The notes under the pieces were generated by a model. The model made no database searches, was not told the DNA's origin, and saw only the letters and a list, made by a program, of their open reading frames with translations. Position numbers and translations under genes: made by a program. Positions 16,385 to 24,833 of a stretch of 27,828 nucleotides of DNA are shown in pieces. The stretch covers positions 1 through 27,828 of the forward strand of contig CAZNAP010000025.1 of assembly GCA_964571145.1 (NCBI GenBank). The letters are read 5' to 3'. This stretch comes from Suilimivivens sp964571145 (GTDB lineage: Bacteria; Bacillota; Clostridia; Lachnospirales; Lachnospiraceae). The number at the start of each line of letters is the position of its first letter. The stretch's first letter is position 1.

Positions 16385-18970
16385 CTAAAAAGACTCGTCT
16401 ATATACTGTTCCAATTGTTCCAGGCTCATTAGTATCTTTCTGGGTTTCGTACCTTCTTCTTCGCCTACGATTCCTGCCTCGTACAGCTGATCCATAATTC
16501 TGGCTGCTCTATTAAAGCCAATTCTAAAAGCACGTTGGAGTAATCCAATAGAAGCCTTGTCCTTCTCAATAATAAACTTCGCAGCATCTAAGAAATAAGA
16601 ATCTCTTTCTGATGAATCATCTGCACTGCTTGCTCCAGTACTACTGCTTTTCATGGACGTAATTTTTTCTTGTATATCTTCATCGTAGATATTGCCTATT
16701 GCTTGATTTTTTAAGAATTCAACAACATCTGCTACTTCTTTATCTGATACAAACGCACCTTGTATTCTGGCTGGTTTGGTATAGCCTTGTGGGTAAAACA
16801 ACATATCACCTTTGCCAAGAAGTTTTTCAGCACCATTCATATCCAAAATAGTACGAGAATCGACACCACTTGATACGCTAAATGCTACTCTACTTGGCAT
16901 ATTGGCCTTGATTAAGCCTGTAATAACATCTACTGAAGGTCTTTGCGTCGCAATAATCAAATGAATACCGGCTGCTCTGGCCAGCTGAGCAAGTCTGCAA
17001 ATCGATTCTTCCACTTCGCCCGGCGAAACCATCATTAAATCTGCCAACTCATCTACTATAATGACAATTTGAGGCATTTTAGCCGGAACATCTTCTTCCT
17101 GCTTTTCTTGCATGGCTTCAATCTTCTTATTATAGCCTTTTAAATCTCTTACATTATAATCTGCAAATTTCTGATAACGGTCTGTCATTTCAGCGACACC
17201 CCATTGTAAAGCAACTGATGCTTTCTTTGGATCTGTAACGACCGGTATCAATAAATGTGGAATTCCGTTATAAACACTCAGTTCTACTACCTTTGGATCA
17301 ATCATAATCATTTTTACATCGTCCGGATGTGCTTTATAAATCATACTGATAATCAACGTATTGATACAAACTGATTTACCTGAGCCTGTAGCCCCGGCAA
17401 TTAACATATGCGGCATTTTTGCTATATCTGCAACAACAACCTGTCCGCCAATATCCTTGCCAACTGCAAACGCCAGCTTAGAAGGAAAATCTTTGAATTC
17501 CTTGCTTTCCAGCAAATCCCGCAATGCTACAATCATATTTTCTTTATTTGGTACTTCAATACCTACGGCCGCCTTACCAGGTATGGGAGCCTCAATTCGA
17601 ATATCTGTTGCTGCTAAATTTAACTTAATATCATCAGATAATCCCACAATTTTACTTACTTTAACGCCTTGTTCCGGCTGTAATTCAAATCTGGTAACCG
17701 AGGGTCCCTGACTGATATCTGTAATCGACACACGTACTCCAAAAGTCTGAAGTGTTTGTTGTAAACGCAGTGCTGTTTCTTTTAATTCTCTGGTTGAATC
17801 TCCGCCAGCTCTTCCCGTCCCTTTAACAAGTTTGTTCATCGGTGGAAATATATATTTCTTGGCTGCGTGGGTCGGTGCATGGGTTGGTACTTGTGAAGGT
17901 GCATGTGAAGATGTTTGTGAAGCTGCATTCATTGGAGTATGTGCAGTTGAATGAAGCGTAGCTTCCGGTCTGACTCTATTTCTGACAGGTGGTTCCTGTT
18001 CCACTGGTTCATCTATAAATGCACTTTTTATCTTAATGTGATCAAGTGAAGAATGATCCGGTACAATTTCTTCCGGTTCGGGTTCTACATATTCGATTTG
18101 TTCTTCAAAATCTGTGATATTGATTTCGTGAATATCATCTCTGGACTTCTCAAATGTTGATTCTGCATCTTCTTTTTTCAAAGAAGTGTCTATCATGACG
18201 CCTTTTACTTGTTTATCCATACGTAAAATGCGTTCATTCTCTCGTTCTTCTTCTCTTAGTCTGCGTTCTTCTTCTCTACGTTTTCTTTCTTCTTCTAATT
18301 CTAATTTTCTTTGTTGTGCACGTTCTCTTCTGTAAAGAGCATCTTCTCTGGAACGTTCGTAAACTTTTTTCCCACCGGTTTTAACAGTTGATACAATCGA
18401 TTTCTCCGTCAGTACAACAATCGAAATAATGGCAATTACTAAAATCACAAGTACTGTAACAACCATTCCAAGAAAGTGATAGCACAAGTAGGCAAGCGAA
18501 CCTGCTAAAACACCACCGCCGTTATATTCCTTACTACATCTTTCAAAAATTTCTTTGATTTGATAACTTTCGGCGGCTTCAGGTGCTCCGGTAAACAACT
18601 CACAAAGCATTCCCACCAAGAGGAATAAAATAATTCCTGCAATTAATTTTCTGATTGCAATTGCATTTCCGGAATTAGCGGAGCCAAACAGAATCATAGC
18701 AAATAAAACAATTGGCATGATGTATTCAGTCAATCCAAAGATTCCAAACAAAACATCTTTGATTGCTTTACCTACCACGCCACCTACACCAAAATTACAT
18801 AAAAATAAGAATACAGAGACCGCAAACAAAGCAATCAAAAATATCTCGTTTTTGATTGCTGTATTCATTGGTTCACTTCTTCTTGTATTATTTCGTGAAG
18901 CAGTTGTCTTTTTTTGATAACTATTTTTAGATTGTCCTCTACTTGAGTTACTCTTTTTAGTCTGTGCCAT
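16385..18970 (-). CDS. ftsK: DNA translocase FtsK/SpoIIIE
   Basis: 861-residue septal DNA pump for chromosome segregation. The N terminus has about four membrane helices (residues about 40-185). A charged Arg/Glu-rich coil follows (about 195-260), then a linker rich in His, Ala, Pro and Thr (about 345-375). The motor domain has Walker A GATGSGKSVC and Walker B IIVDELADLMM. The C-terminal gamma DNA-reading domain has DAAKFIIEKDKASIGLLQRA...GFNRAARIMDQLEAG-type sequence. The start at 18970 is preferred over an upstream ATG (19006) because GAGG lies 8 bases before it. A strong promoter lies just upstream. It may serve vegetative division, sporulation, or both. Confidence 0.95.
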   Translation of the reverse strand: MAQTKKSNSSRGQSKNSYQKKTTASRNNTRRSEPMNTAIKNEIFLIALFAVSVFLFLCNFGVGGVVGKAIKDVLFGIFGLTEYIMPIVLFAMILFGSANSGNAIAIRKLIAGIILFLLVGMLCELFTGAPEAAESYQIKEIFERCSKEYNGGGVLAGSLAYLCYHFLGMVVTVLVILVIAIISIVVLTEKSIVSTVKTGGKKVYERSREDALYRRERAQQRKLELEEERKRREEERRLREEERENERILRMDKQVKGVMIDTSLKKEDAESTFEKSRDDIHEINITDFEEQIEYVEPEPEEIVPDHSSLDHIKIKSAFIDEPVEQEPPVRNRVRPEATLHSTAHTPMNAASQTSSHAPSQVPTHAPTHAAKKYIFPPMNKLVKGTGRAGGDSTRELKETALRLQQTLQTFGVRVSITDISQGPSVTRFELQPEQGVKVSKIVGLSDDIKLNLAATDIRIEAPIPGKAAVGIEVPNKENMIVALRDLLESKEFKDFPSKLAFAVGKDIGGQVVVADIAKMPHMLIAGATGSGKSVCINTLIISMIYKAHPDDVKMIMIDPKVVELSVYNGIPHLLIPVVTDPKKASVALQWGVAEMTDRYQKFADYNVRDLKGYNKKIEAMQEKQEEDVPAKMPQIVIIVDELADLMMVSPGEVEESICRLAQLARAAGIHLIIATQRPSVDVITGLIKANMPSRVAFSVSSGVDSRTILDMNGAEKLLGKGDMLFYPQGYTKPARIQGAFVSDKEVADVVEFLKNQAIGNIYDEDIQEKITSMKSSSTGASSADDSSERDSYFLDAAKFIIEKDKASIGLLQRAFRIGFNRAARIMDQLYEAGIVGEEEGTKPRKILMSLEQLEQYIDESF

Positions 18971-19018
18971 ACTATCAACCTCTTTAATGCCCCGATAGGC
19001 ATTCACATAATCTTATAT

Positions 19019-19047
19019 AGTATAGCATTTTACACAAATCTTGTCAT
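19019..19047 (-). promoter_or_regulatory. Vegetative promoter of ftsK
   Basis: ATGACA (19047-19042), 17 bases, then TATACT (19024-19019) preceded by TGC, giving an extended -10. The leader contains a short hairpin (AATGCC/GGCATT). This promoter probably drives ftsK, fhs, folD and the genes after them. Confidence 0.65.
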
Positions 19048-19081
19048 CTATAAACTTATGAACTTTGTTAATTAAATTGAT

Positions 19082-19767
19082 TCAAGAACGCAATTTATCA
19101 ATTAAATTATGAAGCTTATTCATGGCTTCTTTGATTCCACCGGTTTTATCAATTATACCTTCTGAAACAGCTTCATCACCTACTAAAATCGTACCTACAT
19201 CCTTCGTTAGAATTCCGGTTTCCATCATTAATTCTTCAAGTCTAGGTTTCGAAATTTTGCAATGGCTGCAAATAAAACCTGTGATTCTATTTTGAATTTG
19301 ACAAAATAATCAAAAGTTTGCGGTACTCCAATCACCATTCCATTCATTCTAACCGGATGTATAACCATGGTTCCTGTAGGAACAACAAATGAATAGTCTG
19401 TGCTTACTGCAATCGGTACTCCGATAGAATGGCTGCCACCCAGAACCAACGATACAGAAGGTTTACTTAATGATGCTATCATTTCTGCAATTTCCAGTCC
19501 CGCCTCCACGTCACCACCCATTGTATTCAGTAATACCAATACCCCGTCAATATTCTTACTGTCTTCAATTGCTGCCAGTTCTGGAAGGATATGTTCATAT
19601 TTAGTAGTTTTGGAATTTGTCCCAAGATTATCATGACCTTCGATTTCACCAATTACTGTAATCAAGTGAATTGTATGAGATTTATTATTTTTATCCAATG
19701 TAACCTGTCCGAATTCTTTTATCTTTTCATTTCTGTGATTTTCTTCATCAATTTTTTTATTTGACAT
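19082..19767 (-). pseudogene. tepA: ClpP-like protease TepA (YmfB), frameshifted
   Basis: The first part (from ATG at 19767) has the ClpP fold motifs of TepA: NTMGGDVEAGLEIAEMI, GGSHSIGVP with the catalytic-type Ser, and HPVRMNG followed by GVPQTFDYF. The frame then departs from the family and stops at 19228. Another frame continues with NRITGFICSHCKISKPRLEE and on to TGILTKDVGTILVGDEAVSE, ending at 19082. One missing base near the A-run at 19290-19293 explains this, and restoring it gives 228 residues, a normal length. tepA next to ftsK/spoIIIE is conserved. In B. subtilis the protein is a sporulation-associated ClpP-like protease. The first 179 residues alone lack the C-terminal helices. 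Confidence 0.8.
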
Positions 19768-19800
19768 TTTTCACCCCTTAGAGTGCGCTTATGCGCACAA

Positions 19801-19835
19801 ACTAAAAAAGAACTGCTTTTGCAGTCCTCTTTAGT
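19801..19835 (-). terminator. Intrinsic terminator after the membrane-protein gene
   Basis: Near-continuous stem (ACTAAAGAGGACTGC against GCAGTTCTTTTTTAGT on the minus strand) around an AAAA loop, with the second arm doubling as the T-tract. A second perfect 6-bp hairpin (GTGCGC/GCGCAC, 19783-19798) follows and lies just before the tepA Shine-Dalgarno site. Confidence 0.8.
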
Positions 19836-19859
19836 ATGTTTCAATCTGAAAATAATATT

Positions 19860-20999
19860 CTATTCAATGTCAAAATCTTCTTTACCACTTATTTCTTTTA
19901 TATCAAAATCCGCTAAGTCTCTTTTTAATTCTTCCAAATCAAAATTCATTTTCTTAGGTACATGTTTAGGGGGTACCGGTAATGGATTCTCAAAAAAATG
20001 AATTTTTTCCGGTTCAAACTGTTTTGGTTCTTCTTTTTCTACTAATTCATTGTGAATTTCCTGCATAGCTGCTATTGTTTTCCTTCTCAGTATACTCTCA
20101 GAAATACGATTTACAATTATTTGACAAATGACTCCGATTCCCAATGCAGATACCAATAAAATTGACATCCATGTGTTCAAATCTTGGCATTGATCAGGCA
20201 ACGCCGTATATTGCTTTACCCACCACATAAACTGTTCTGTAATACTCCAACCGGTCAAACCGGTATACTTCATTAAGGTAGCAAACATTCCAACTAAAAT
20301 GCCTACCATAATAATCAGAGACTGTGTACTGACTGGCATAATCTGGTACTTTTCAATTGAATCTTCTTTATAAGCTTCCATTAATATTTTGTCTTTTATG
20401 TTATGACGATTTCTAATTAACACATAAATGATAATCGGTATCAACAGCCAGCTCAAATAATTCCATATACATATCAGACCCATTCCAAAACCAATAAACA
20501 TTAAGATTAATTCGCATATATTACTTCTGTACCAACCGCTACGCATCGTACGCCGATAAAAGATGCTGATTAAAAAAAGTACAATTGACCAAAATAACAT
20601 ATAGTAGTTCTCAGTTATTACTTGATTGATAGAATATAAAACCAATGGTGAAAATGCAAGAATACTACCGGTTACAATACCTGCAGTTTTGCCCCATAAC
20701 ATAACGATACTCAAAAAAACTAAAACTAACCAAACTATTTGTAATACTAAATGATACACTGGAATTATTTCTATGTTATTTCCGAAAAAGCGAAGTAGTG
20801 CCGATATGTTTTGTGTATATGCATATGCCAGTCCTGAGGTAAGAATAGGCTCTTTCTCATTCATCTGTATCATTGCATTTGCAAAAAAACCATATGTATC
20901 GACAATCGCATTTTGTTTAAAAAACAAATATAGGATTCTGATTATAACTATTACTGCTATCCATATTCCCGGCAGCAACTTCTGCTTGTTTTTTCTCAC
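19860..20999 (-). CDS. Multi-pass membrane protein, possibly glycosyltransferase-C-like
   Basis: 379 residues, with about eight or nine membrane helices in residues 10-305 and a charged cytoplasmic tail of about 75 residues. After the first helix the loop has VDTYGFFANAMIQM, and the next helices have ALLRFFGNN and SPLVLYSINQVITENYYMLF. This resembles the first loops of GT-C mannosyltransferase-type proteins, but the diagnostic Asp-Glu pair is not evident, so the enzyme call is weak. The tail carries PLPVPPKHVPKK and two DFDI elements, separate from the membrane part. GTG is the start, with AGAGG 7 bases upstream. It is followed by a strong terminator. Confidence 0.6.
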   Translation of the reverse strand: MRKNKQKLLPGIWIAVIVIIRILYLFFKQNAIVDTYGFFANAMIQMNEKEPILTSGLAYAYTQNISALLRFFGNNIEIIPVYHLVLQIVWLVLVFLSIVMLWGKTAGIVTGSILAFSPLVLYSINQVITENYYMLFWSIVLFLISIFYRRTMRSGWYRSNICELILMFIGFGMGLICIWNYLSWLLIPIIIYVLIRNRHNIKDKILMEAYKEDSIEKYQIMPVSTQSLIIMVGILVGMFATLMKYTGLTGWSITEQFMWWVKQYTALPDQCQDLNTWMSILLVSALGIGVICQIIVNRISESILRRKTIAAMQEIHNELVEKEEPKQFEPEKIHFFENPLPVPPKHVPKKMNFDLEELKRDLADFDIKEISGKEDFDIE

Positions 21000-21013
21000 A
21001 CTTATTCCTCTGA

Positions 21014-21742
21014 TTATTCATCCCAGTTATGATATACTGCTTGTACATCATCTTCTTCATCCAAAAGATCCAATATCTTCTGAAGATTCTTAACTGCTGT
21101 TTCATCCTTTAATTCAACATAATTCTGTGGAATCATCGTGATTTCAGCGGATGCTAAAGGTGTATTCGCATCTTGAAGAGCTTTCAATACGGCATCAAAA
21201 TCGTCCGGTGCTGTAATAATTTCAAAACTATCTTCTTCTTCGCTAAAATCCTCTGCACCTGCATCCAATACCAACATCATCAGTTCATCTGAATCGCCTT
21301 CAAACTCTTCTTTATCAATAATCAGCTGTCCTTTTTTATCAAACATAAAGGATACACAGCCCGGTGTTCCAATATTACCATTTCCTTTTGTAAAAGCATT
21401 TCTTACATTTGCGGCAGTTCTATTTTGGTTATCTGTTAAGGCATCCACTATAATAGCAATACCGTTAGGTCCATATCCTTCATATGTTACATACTTATAG
21501 TTTACACTTCCGGCATCTCCAGCTGCTTTTTTAATACCTCTGTCAATTGTATCATTAGGCATGTTGTTTGATTTTGCTTTTGCAATTACCTGCGCTAGTC
21601 TGGAATTATTAGCAGGGTCTGCTCCGCCTTCCTTAACTGCTACCGCAATTTCTCTTCCCAGAATTGTGAATATCTTTCCTTTTGCAGCATCATTTCTTTC
21701 TTTTTTGTGCTTAATGTTAGCAAATTTTGAATGTCCTGACAT
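21014..21742 (-). CDS. yebC: YebC/PmpR-type protein
   Basis: 242 residues beginning MSGHSKFANIKHKKERNDAAK, the strongly conserved YebC start. The acidic C-terminal half (EEDSFEIITAPDDFDAVLKAL, then AEITMIPQNYVEL) is typical. The family has been described as DNA-binding regulators and, more recently for some members, as factors relieving ribosome stalling at proline runs; the sequence alone cannot decide between these. GGAG and further purines precede the ATG. It follows the CBS-domain gene by 20 bases and precedes the membrane-protein gene by 14 bases. Confidence 0.95.
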   Translation of the reverse strand: MSGHSKFANIKHKKERNDAAKGKIFTILGREIAVAVKEGGADPANNSRLAQVIAKAKSNNMPNDTIDRGIKKAAGDAGSVNYKYVTYEGYGPNGIAIIVDALTDNQNRTAANVRNAFTKGNGNIGTPGCVSFMFDKKGQLIIDKEEFEGDSDELMMLVLDAGAEDFSEEEDSFEIITAPDDFDAVLKALQDANTPLASAEITMIPQNYVELKDETAVKNLQKILDLLDEEDDVQAVYHNWDE

Positions 21743-21762
21743 CTCTAACTCTCTCCTCTGTT

Positions 21763-23109
21763 TTAATTATCTTTTTCCTGAACATCTTCTTCGTGTCCAT
21801 CTTTTTGCACATCACTTGCAATTTTTGTGACTAATACACTTTTAATCATACGATTTTCTACACTTAAGATCTTAAATTGATAGCCATCTATCTCCATTTG
21901 AAAATCTTCATCTTCTTCCGGAATTTTATCCATCTTAGAAATCATAAAACCATTCAATGTTTCAAATTCTTCTTCATTAAATGATATATTGAATCTTTCT
22001 TCCAGTTCTTCTAGCGGCGTAATACCATCAATAATATACTCGTTTGCATTTTCTGTTTCTTCAATGTAGGCTTCTTCTTCATCATATTCATCCATGATAT
22101 TACCAACAATTTCTTCAAGTATATCTTCCATGGCTAATAAGCCCGTCGTTTGTCCGTATTCATCGATTACAATCACCATTTGCGTTTTAGTATGCTGCAT
22201 GGTTTGAAATAAATCGTCAATATTTTTAGTTTCCGGTACAAACATGACTTCTCTAATTAGATTATCAATACTTCCTACTGTTAATTCCAGGTTCTTCTCA
22301 TCCTGCCATGCTCTCATAGCATCACGGAAATGTAGAATACCTATAATATGATCAATATTTTCCTCATAGACAGGAAACCTGCTTTTACTCTCATTGAGCA
22401 TAAAATCTAAAGCCTGAGCAAGTGTCATATTCTTGTCTATTGCTAATATATTTTTACGGTGTGTCATAATATCATGTGCTTCTTTATCACCGTATTCAAA
22501 AATATTTGTAATCATTTCTGCTTCAGTAGCTAATAAAACACCCTGTTCATGCCCTTCATTAACCATGGATATTATTTCTTCTTCCGTTACATCCTCGGTA
22601 TTATCGTTGCCATGAATTCCGAATAAATGCAAAACACATTTACTGGTAACAGTAATTAATCCTGTGATTGGCAAGCATATGATTACAATAAGATTAATTG
22701 GATTAATACAGGCAAATGCCCACTTTTTAGCATATCTCGTTCCCAGTCTTTTAGGTATTAATACCCCAAAGGTCAAGATTATGTATAAAAGTATCGCACC
22801 TGTAATCCAACTATTTAAATAAGGGAATTTGGGTAACGATACTAAACTGCTAAAACTTGTGAGAAAATAACTGCCCATCACTAAATTGATTAAGGTAACG
22901 ATAAACTGTACAGTGTTAATGTATTGTTCCGGATTTAAGGCAATTTTATAAAGCCGTTTTGCTTTTTTATTTCCTGTTTCATCATATTGTTCTGAGAGTT
23001 CCTTGGAATTGAGTTCTTTAACAGCTGCTCCGAATCCAAAGAAAAGCATATCAATGAAAAGCATCAAAATAAAAAAAATACAACTGGCCGTAGGCCCGCT
23101 ATCGTCCAT
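21763..23109 (-). CDS. DUF21/CBS/CorC-type membrane protein (CNNM/hemolysin C family)
   Basis: 448 residues in the order of the CNNM/CorC family: an N-terminal membrane domain of three or four helices (about 8-160) with the DUF21-type region, then two CBS repeats (about 205-330; IMTHRKNILAIDKN, DHIIGILHFRDAM, TQMVIVIDEYGQTTGLLAMED), and the CorC_HlyC C-terminal domain (about 345-440; EYIIDGITPLEELEERF). Such proteins are linked to Mg2+ or other cation transport or homeostasis; the older hemolysin label is not meaningful. GGAG lies 8 bases before the ATG, and a good promoter lies 37 bases upstream. Confidence 0.9.
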   Translation of the reverse strand: MDDSGPTASCIFFILMLFIDMLFFGFGAAVKELNSKELSEQYDETGNKKAKRLYKIALNPEQYINTVQFIVTLINLVMGSYFLTSFSSLVSLPKFPYLNSWITGAILLYIILTFGVLIPKRLGTRYAKKWAFACINPINLIVIICLPITGLITVTSKCVLHLFGIHGNDNTEDVTEEEIISMVNEGHEQGVLLATEAEMITNIFEYGDKEAHDIMTHRKNILAIDKNMTLAQALDFMLNESKSRFPVYEENIDHIIGILHFRDAMRAWQDEKNLELTVGSIDNLIREVMFVPETKNIDDLFQTMQHTKTQMVIVIDEYGQTTGLLAMEDILEEIVGNIMDEYDEEEAYIEETENANEYIIDGITPLEELEERFNISFNEEEFETLNGFMISKMDKIPEEDEDFQMEIDGYQFKILSVENRMIKSVLVTKIASDVQKDGHEEDVQEKDN

Positions 23110-23145
23110 TCTTTAGTCTCCTTTTTGCAAAAAATATCAAATTAA

Positions 23146-23174
23146 ACTATATCATTTTCGTCTCTTATCGTCAA
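23146..23174 (-). promoter_or_regulatory. Vegetative promoter of the DUF21/CBS gene
   Basis: TTGACG (23174-23169), 17 bases, then TATAGT (23151-23146). Each hexamer matches the consensus at 5 of 6 positions. Transcription would begin at about 23139, close before the Shine-Dalgarno site. Confidence 0.75.
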
Positions 23175-23230
23175 GGTCTGCCACCGTTATACCACTAAGC
23201 CACACGCTACCGTTAAGCAGCTACGCTGCG

Positions 23231-23578
23231 TCATGTGTATGTACCCAGTTCCAAACTAATCACTAGTCCCAGGTTGACCTTTTTCATAATATCCTCATCT
23301 AAGTGACAAATCCAATCCTTCAGACGTTTTTTATCTATGGTACGGAGTTGTTCTAATAAAATGACAGAATCTTTGACCATATCATATTTTCCGGCGCTTA
23401 ATTCAATATGCGTGGGAAGCTTTTCTTTGTTCATTTTTGATGTAATTGCTGCGCAAATAACTGTTGGACTATGTTTGTTACCCACATCATTTTGAATAAT
23501 CAAAACAGGTCTTACACCTCCCTGTTCCGAACCAATTACCGGTCTTAAATCTGCATAGTAAATATCCCCTCTTATCAT
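23231..23578 (-). CDS. mazF: MazF/NdoA-type endoribonuclease
   Basis: 115 residues of the PemK/MazF/NdoA fold: RGDIYYADLRPVIGSEQGGV with the RPVLIIQND continuation, then TVICAAITSK and the C-terminal DSVILLEQLRTIDKKRL. Such enzymes cut mRNA at short single-stranded motifs and are normally neutralised by a partner antitoxin. alr followed by mazF/ndoA is the usual Firmicutes order, but there is no antitoxin gene in the 83-base interval after alr. AAGGG lies 9 bases before the ATG. A lone good -10 (TATACT, 23632-23627) lies in the interval without a matching -35. Confidence 0.93.
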   Translation of the reverse strand: MIRGDIYYADLRPVIGSEQGGVRPVLIIQNDVGNKHSPTVICAAITSKMNKEKLPTHIELSAGKYDMVKDSVILLEQLRTIDKKRLKDWICHLDEDIMKKVNLGLVISLELGTYT

Positions 23579-23661
23579 TTCTTCACACCCTTCATTACAA
23601 TCGTTTATTTCATTTGGTTACTATGTAGTATAACCGCATTGTCTGAAGGTATTCAGCATCT

Positions 23662-24816
23662 CTATGCTTTCGTATAGACACGGGGAATTCTTGGGCTGAG
23701 ATTACAGGCTATTTCATAGTTAAAACCGCCTGACATTTGCTCCAAATCTTCTATGGTAATCGTCTCATTCCCATCATGACCGATTAAGGTCACCTTGTCT
23801 CCTAAGTCTACATTTGTAATATGTGTTACATCAATCATAAATTGGTCCATACATACTCTGCCTAAAATAGGCGCTTTTTCTCCCTGTACCAATACATGCC
23901 CCCTCCTCGATAGTCCTCTGGGATAACCGTCTCCGTAACCAACCGGTACCGTTGCTATTGTCATTTTATCCTTTGCAACAAAAGTACCGCCATAACTGAC
24001 TTCTGTGCCTTCTTCGATTTCTTTCATAAATACAATTTTACTATATAATGATAATGCCGGTGCTAATTCAACCAAATCCGTTCTAACTTGTGCGGAAGGT
24101 CTCAGTCCATAAAGTGAAATTCCGGCTCTGACCACATCCATATTTGCATCTTGAATCTCAATAATTCCGGCGCTGTTTGAACAATGTTTTACAGGAATTT
24201 CTACACCGGTTCTTTTCTTTATAGTATTCAAGAAATTCCGAAAGGTATCTAATTGCTTCATAGTCGCTGATTTATCCAATTCATCAGCTCTGGCAAAGTG
24301 AGTAAATATACCTTCTACTTCTAATCCTTCTGTTTCCAAAGCTACTTTCACAAAATCCAATCCGGTTTCGTCCGGTCGTATTCCGATTCTGCTCATGCCT
24401 GTATCGACTTTGATATGTATATGTGCTTTTTTTTCTATCCCTTTTTTCTTTAGATTAGTAACTATTTCTGAAAGCTGTTTTAATGTATCGTAACGAAATA
24501 CAGTTAATCTAATATCATTTAATATCAATTGTTCATAGTTCTCCGGAAAAGTATATCCAAGAATTAAAATGGCCTTCCTGATATCATTTTCACGTAAAGT
24601 CAATGCCTCTTCGGCTGTTGCCACTGCAAACCCATACAGATAATCTAATCCTTCTAATTCATGGGCAATGGGTACCGCTCCATGTCCATAACCATCGGCC
24701 TTAATTACAGCCATCATTTTGGTCTCCGGTTTTAGATTTGCTTTCATATGATCCATATTGCTCTTAATAACATCTAAATCAACATTTGCATAGACTCTTT
24801 GATATTTCTCACACAT
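23662..24816 (-). CDS. alr: Alanine racemase
   Basis: PLP-dependent conversion of L- to D-alanine for peptidoglycan synthesis. The PLP Lys is Lys39 in AVIKADGYGHGA, the same position as in well-studied Bacillus-type racemases. Downstream are the SRIGIRPDE segment, the SLYGLRPS loop, EGTEVSYGGTF with the second catalytic-type Tyr, and VPVGYGDGYPRGLS. The length of 384 residues is normal. It lies 17 bases after the NAD(P)HX repair gene and before mazF, the usual order in clostridia and bacilli. Confidence 0.97.
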   Translation of the reverse strand: MCEKYQRVYANVDLDVIKSNMDHMKANLKPETKMMAVIKADGYGHGAVPIAHELEGLDYLYGFAVATAEEALTLRENDIRKAILILGYTFPENYEQLILNDIRLTVFRYDTLKQLSEIVTNLKKKGIEKKAHIHIKVDTGMSRIGIRPDETGLDFVKVALETEGLEVEGIFTHFARADELDKSATMKQLDTFRNFLNTIKKRTGVEIPVKHCSNSAGIIEIQDANMDVVRAGISLYGLRPSAQVRTDLVELAPALSLYSKIVFMKEIEEGTEVSYGGTFVAKDKMTIATVPVGYGDGYPRGLSRRGHVLVQGEKAPILGRVCMDQFMIDVTHITNVDLGDKVTLIGHDGNETITIEDLEQMSGGFNYEIACNLSPRIPRVYTKA

Positions 24817-24833
24817 TTTTATTGCCTAGCCTT

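Noticed and set aside
17840..17945. Short imperfect repeats in the FtsK linker region, at first suggestive of a repeat array
   Set aside because: They are in frame within a low-complexity linker (His, Ala, Pro, Thr) that is variable in this family. No spacer-repeat structure is present, so this is not CRISPR.
18971..19006. Upstream ATG extending FtsK by 12 residues
   Set aside because: The ATG at 18970 has a well-spaced GAGG and begins MAQTKKS, a more natural FtsK start. The upstream ATG has no comparable site.
23177..23210. A stretch resembling a tRNA D-arm (minus strand, GGCTTAGTGGTATAAC)
   Set aside because: No acceptor stem, anticodon arm or T-loop can be built around it, and a normal promoter begins directly after it. 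It is probably chance or a small remnant.
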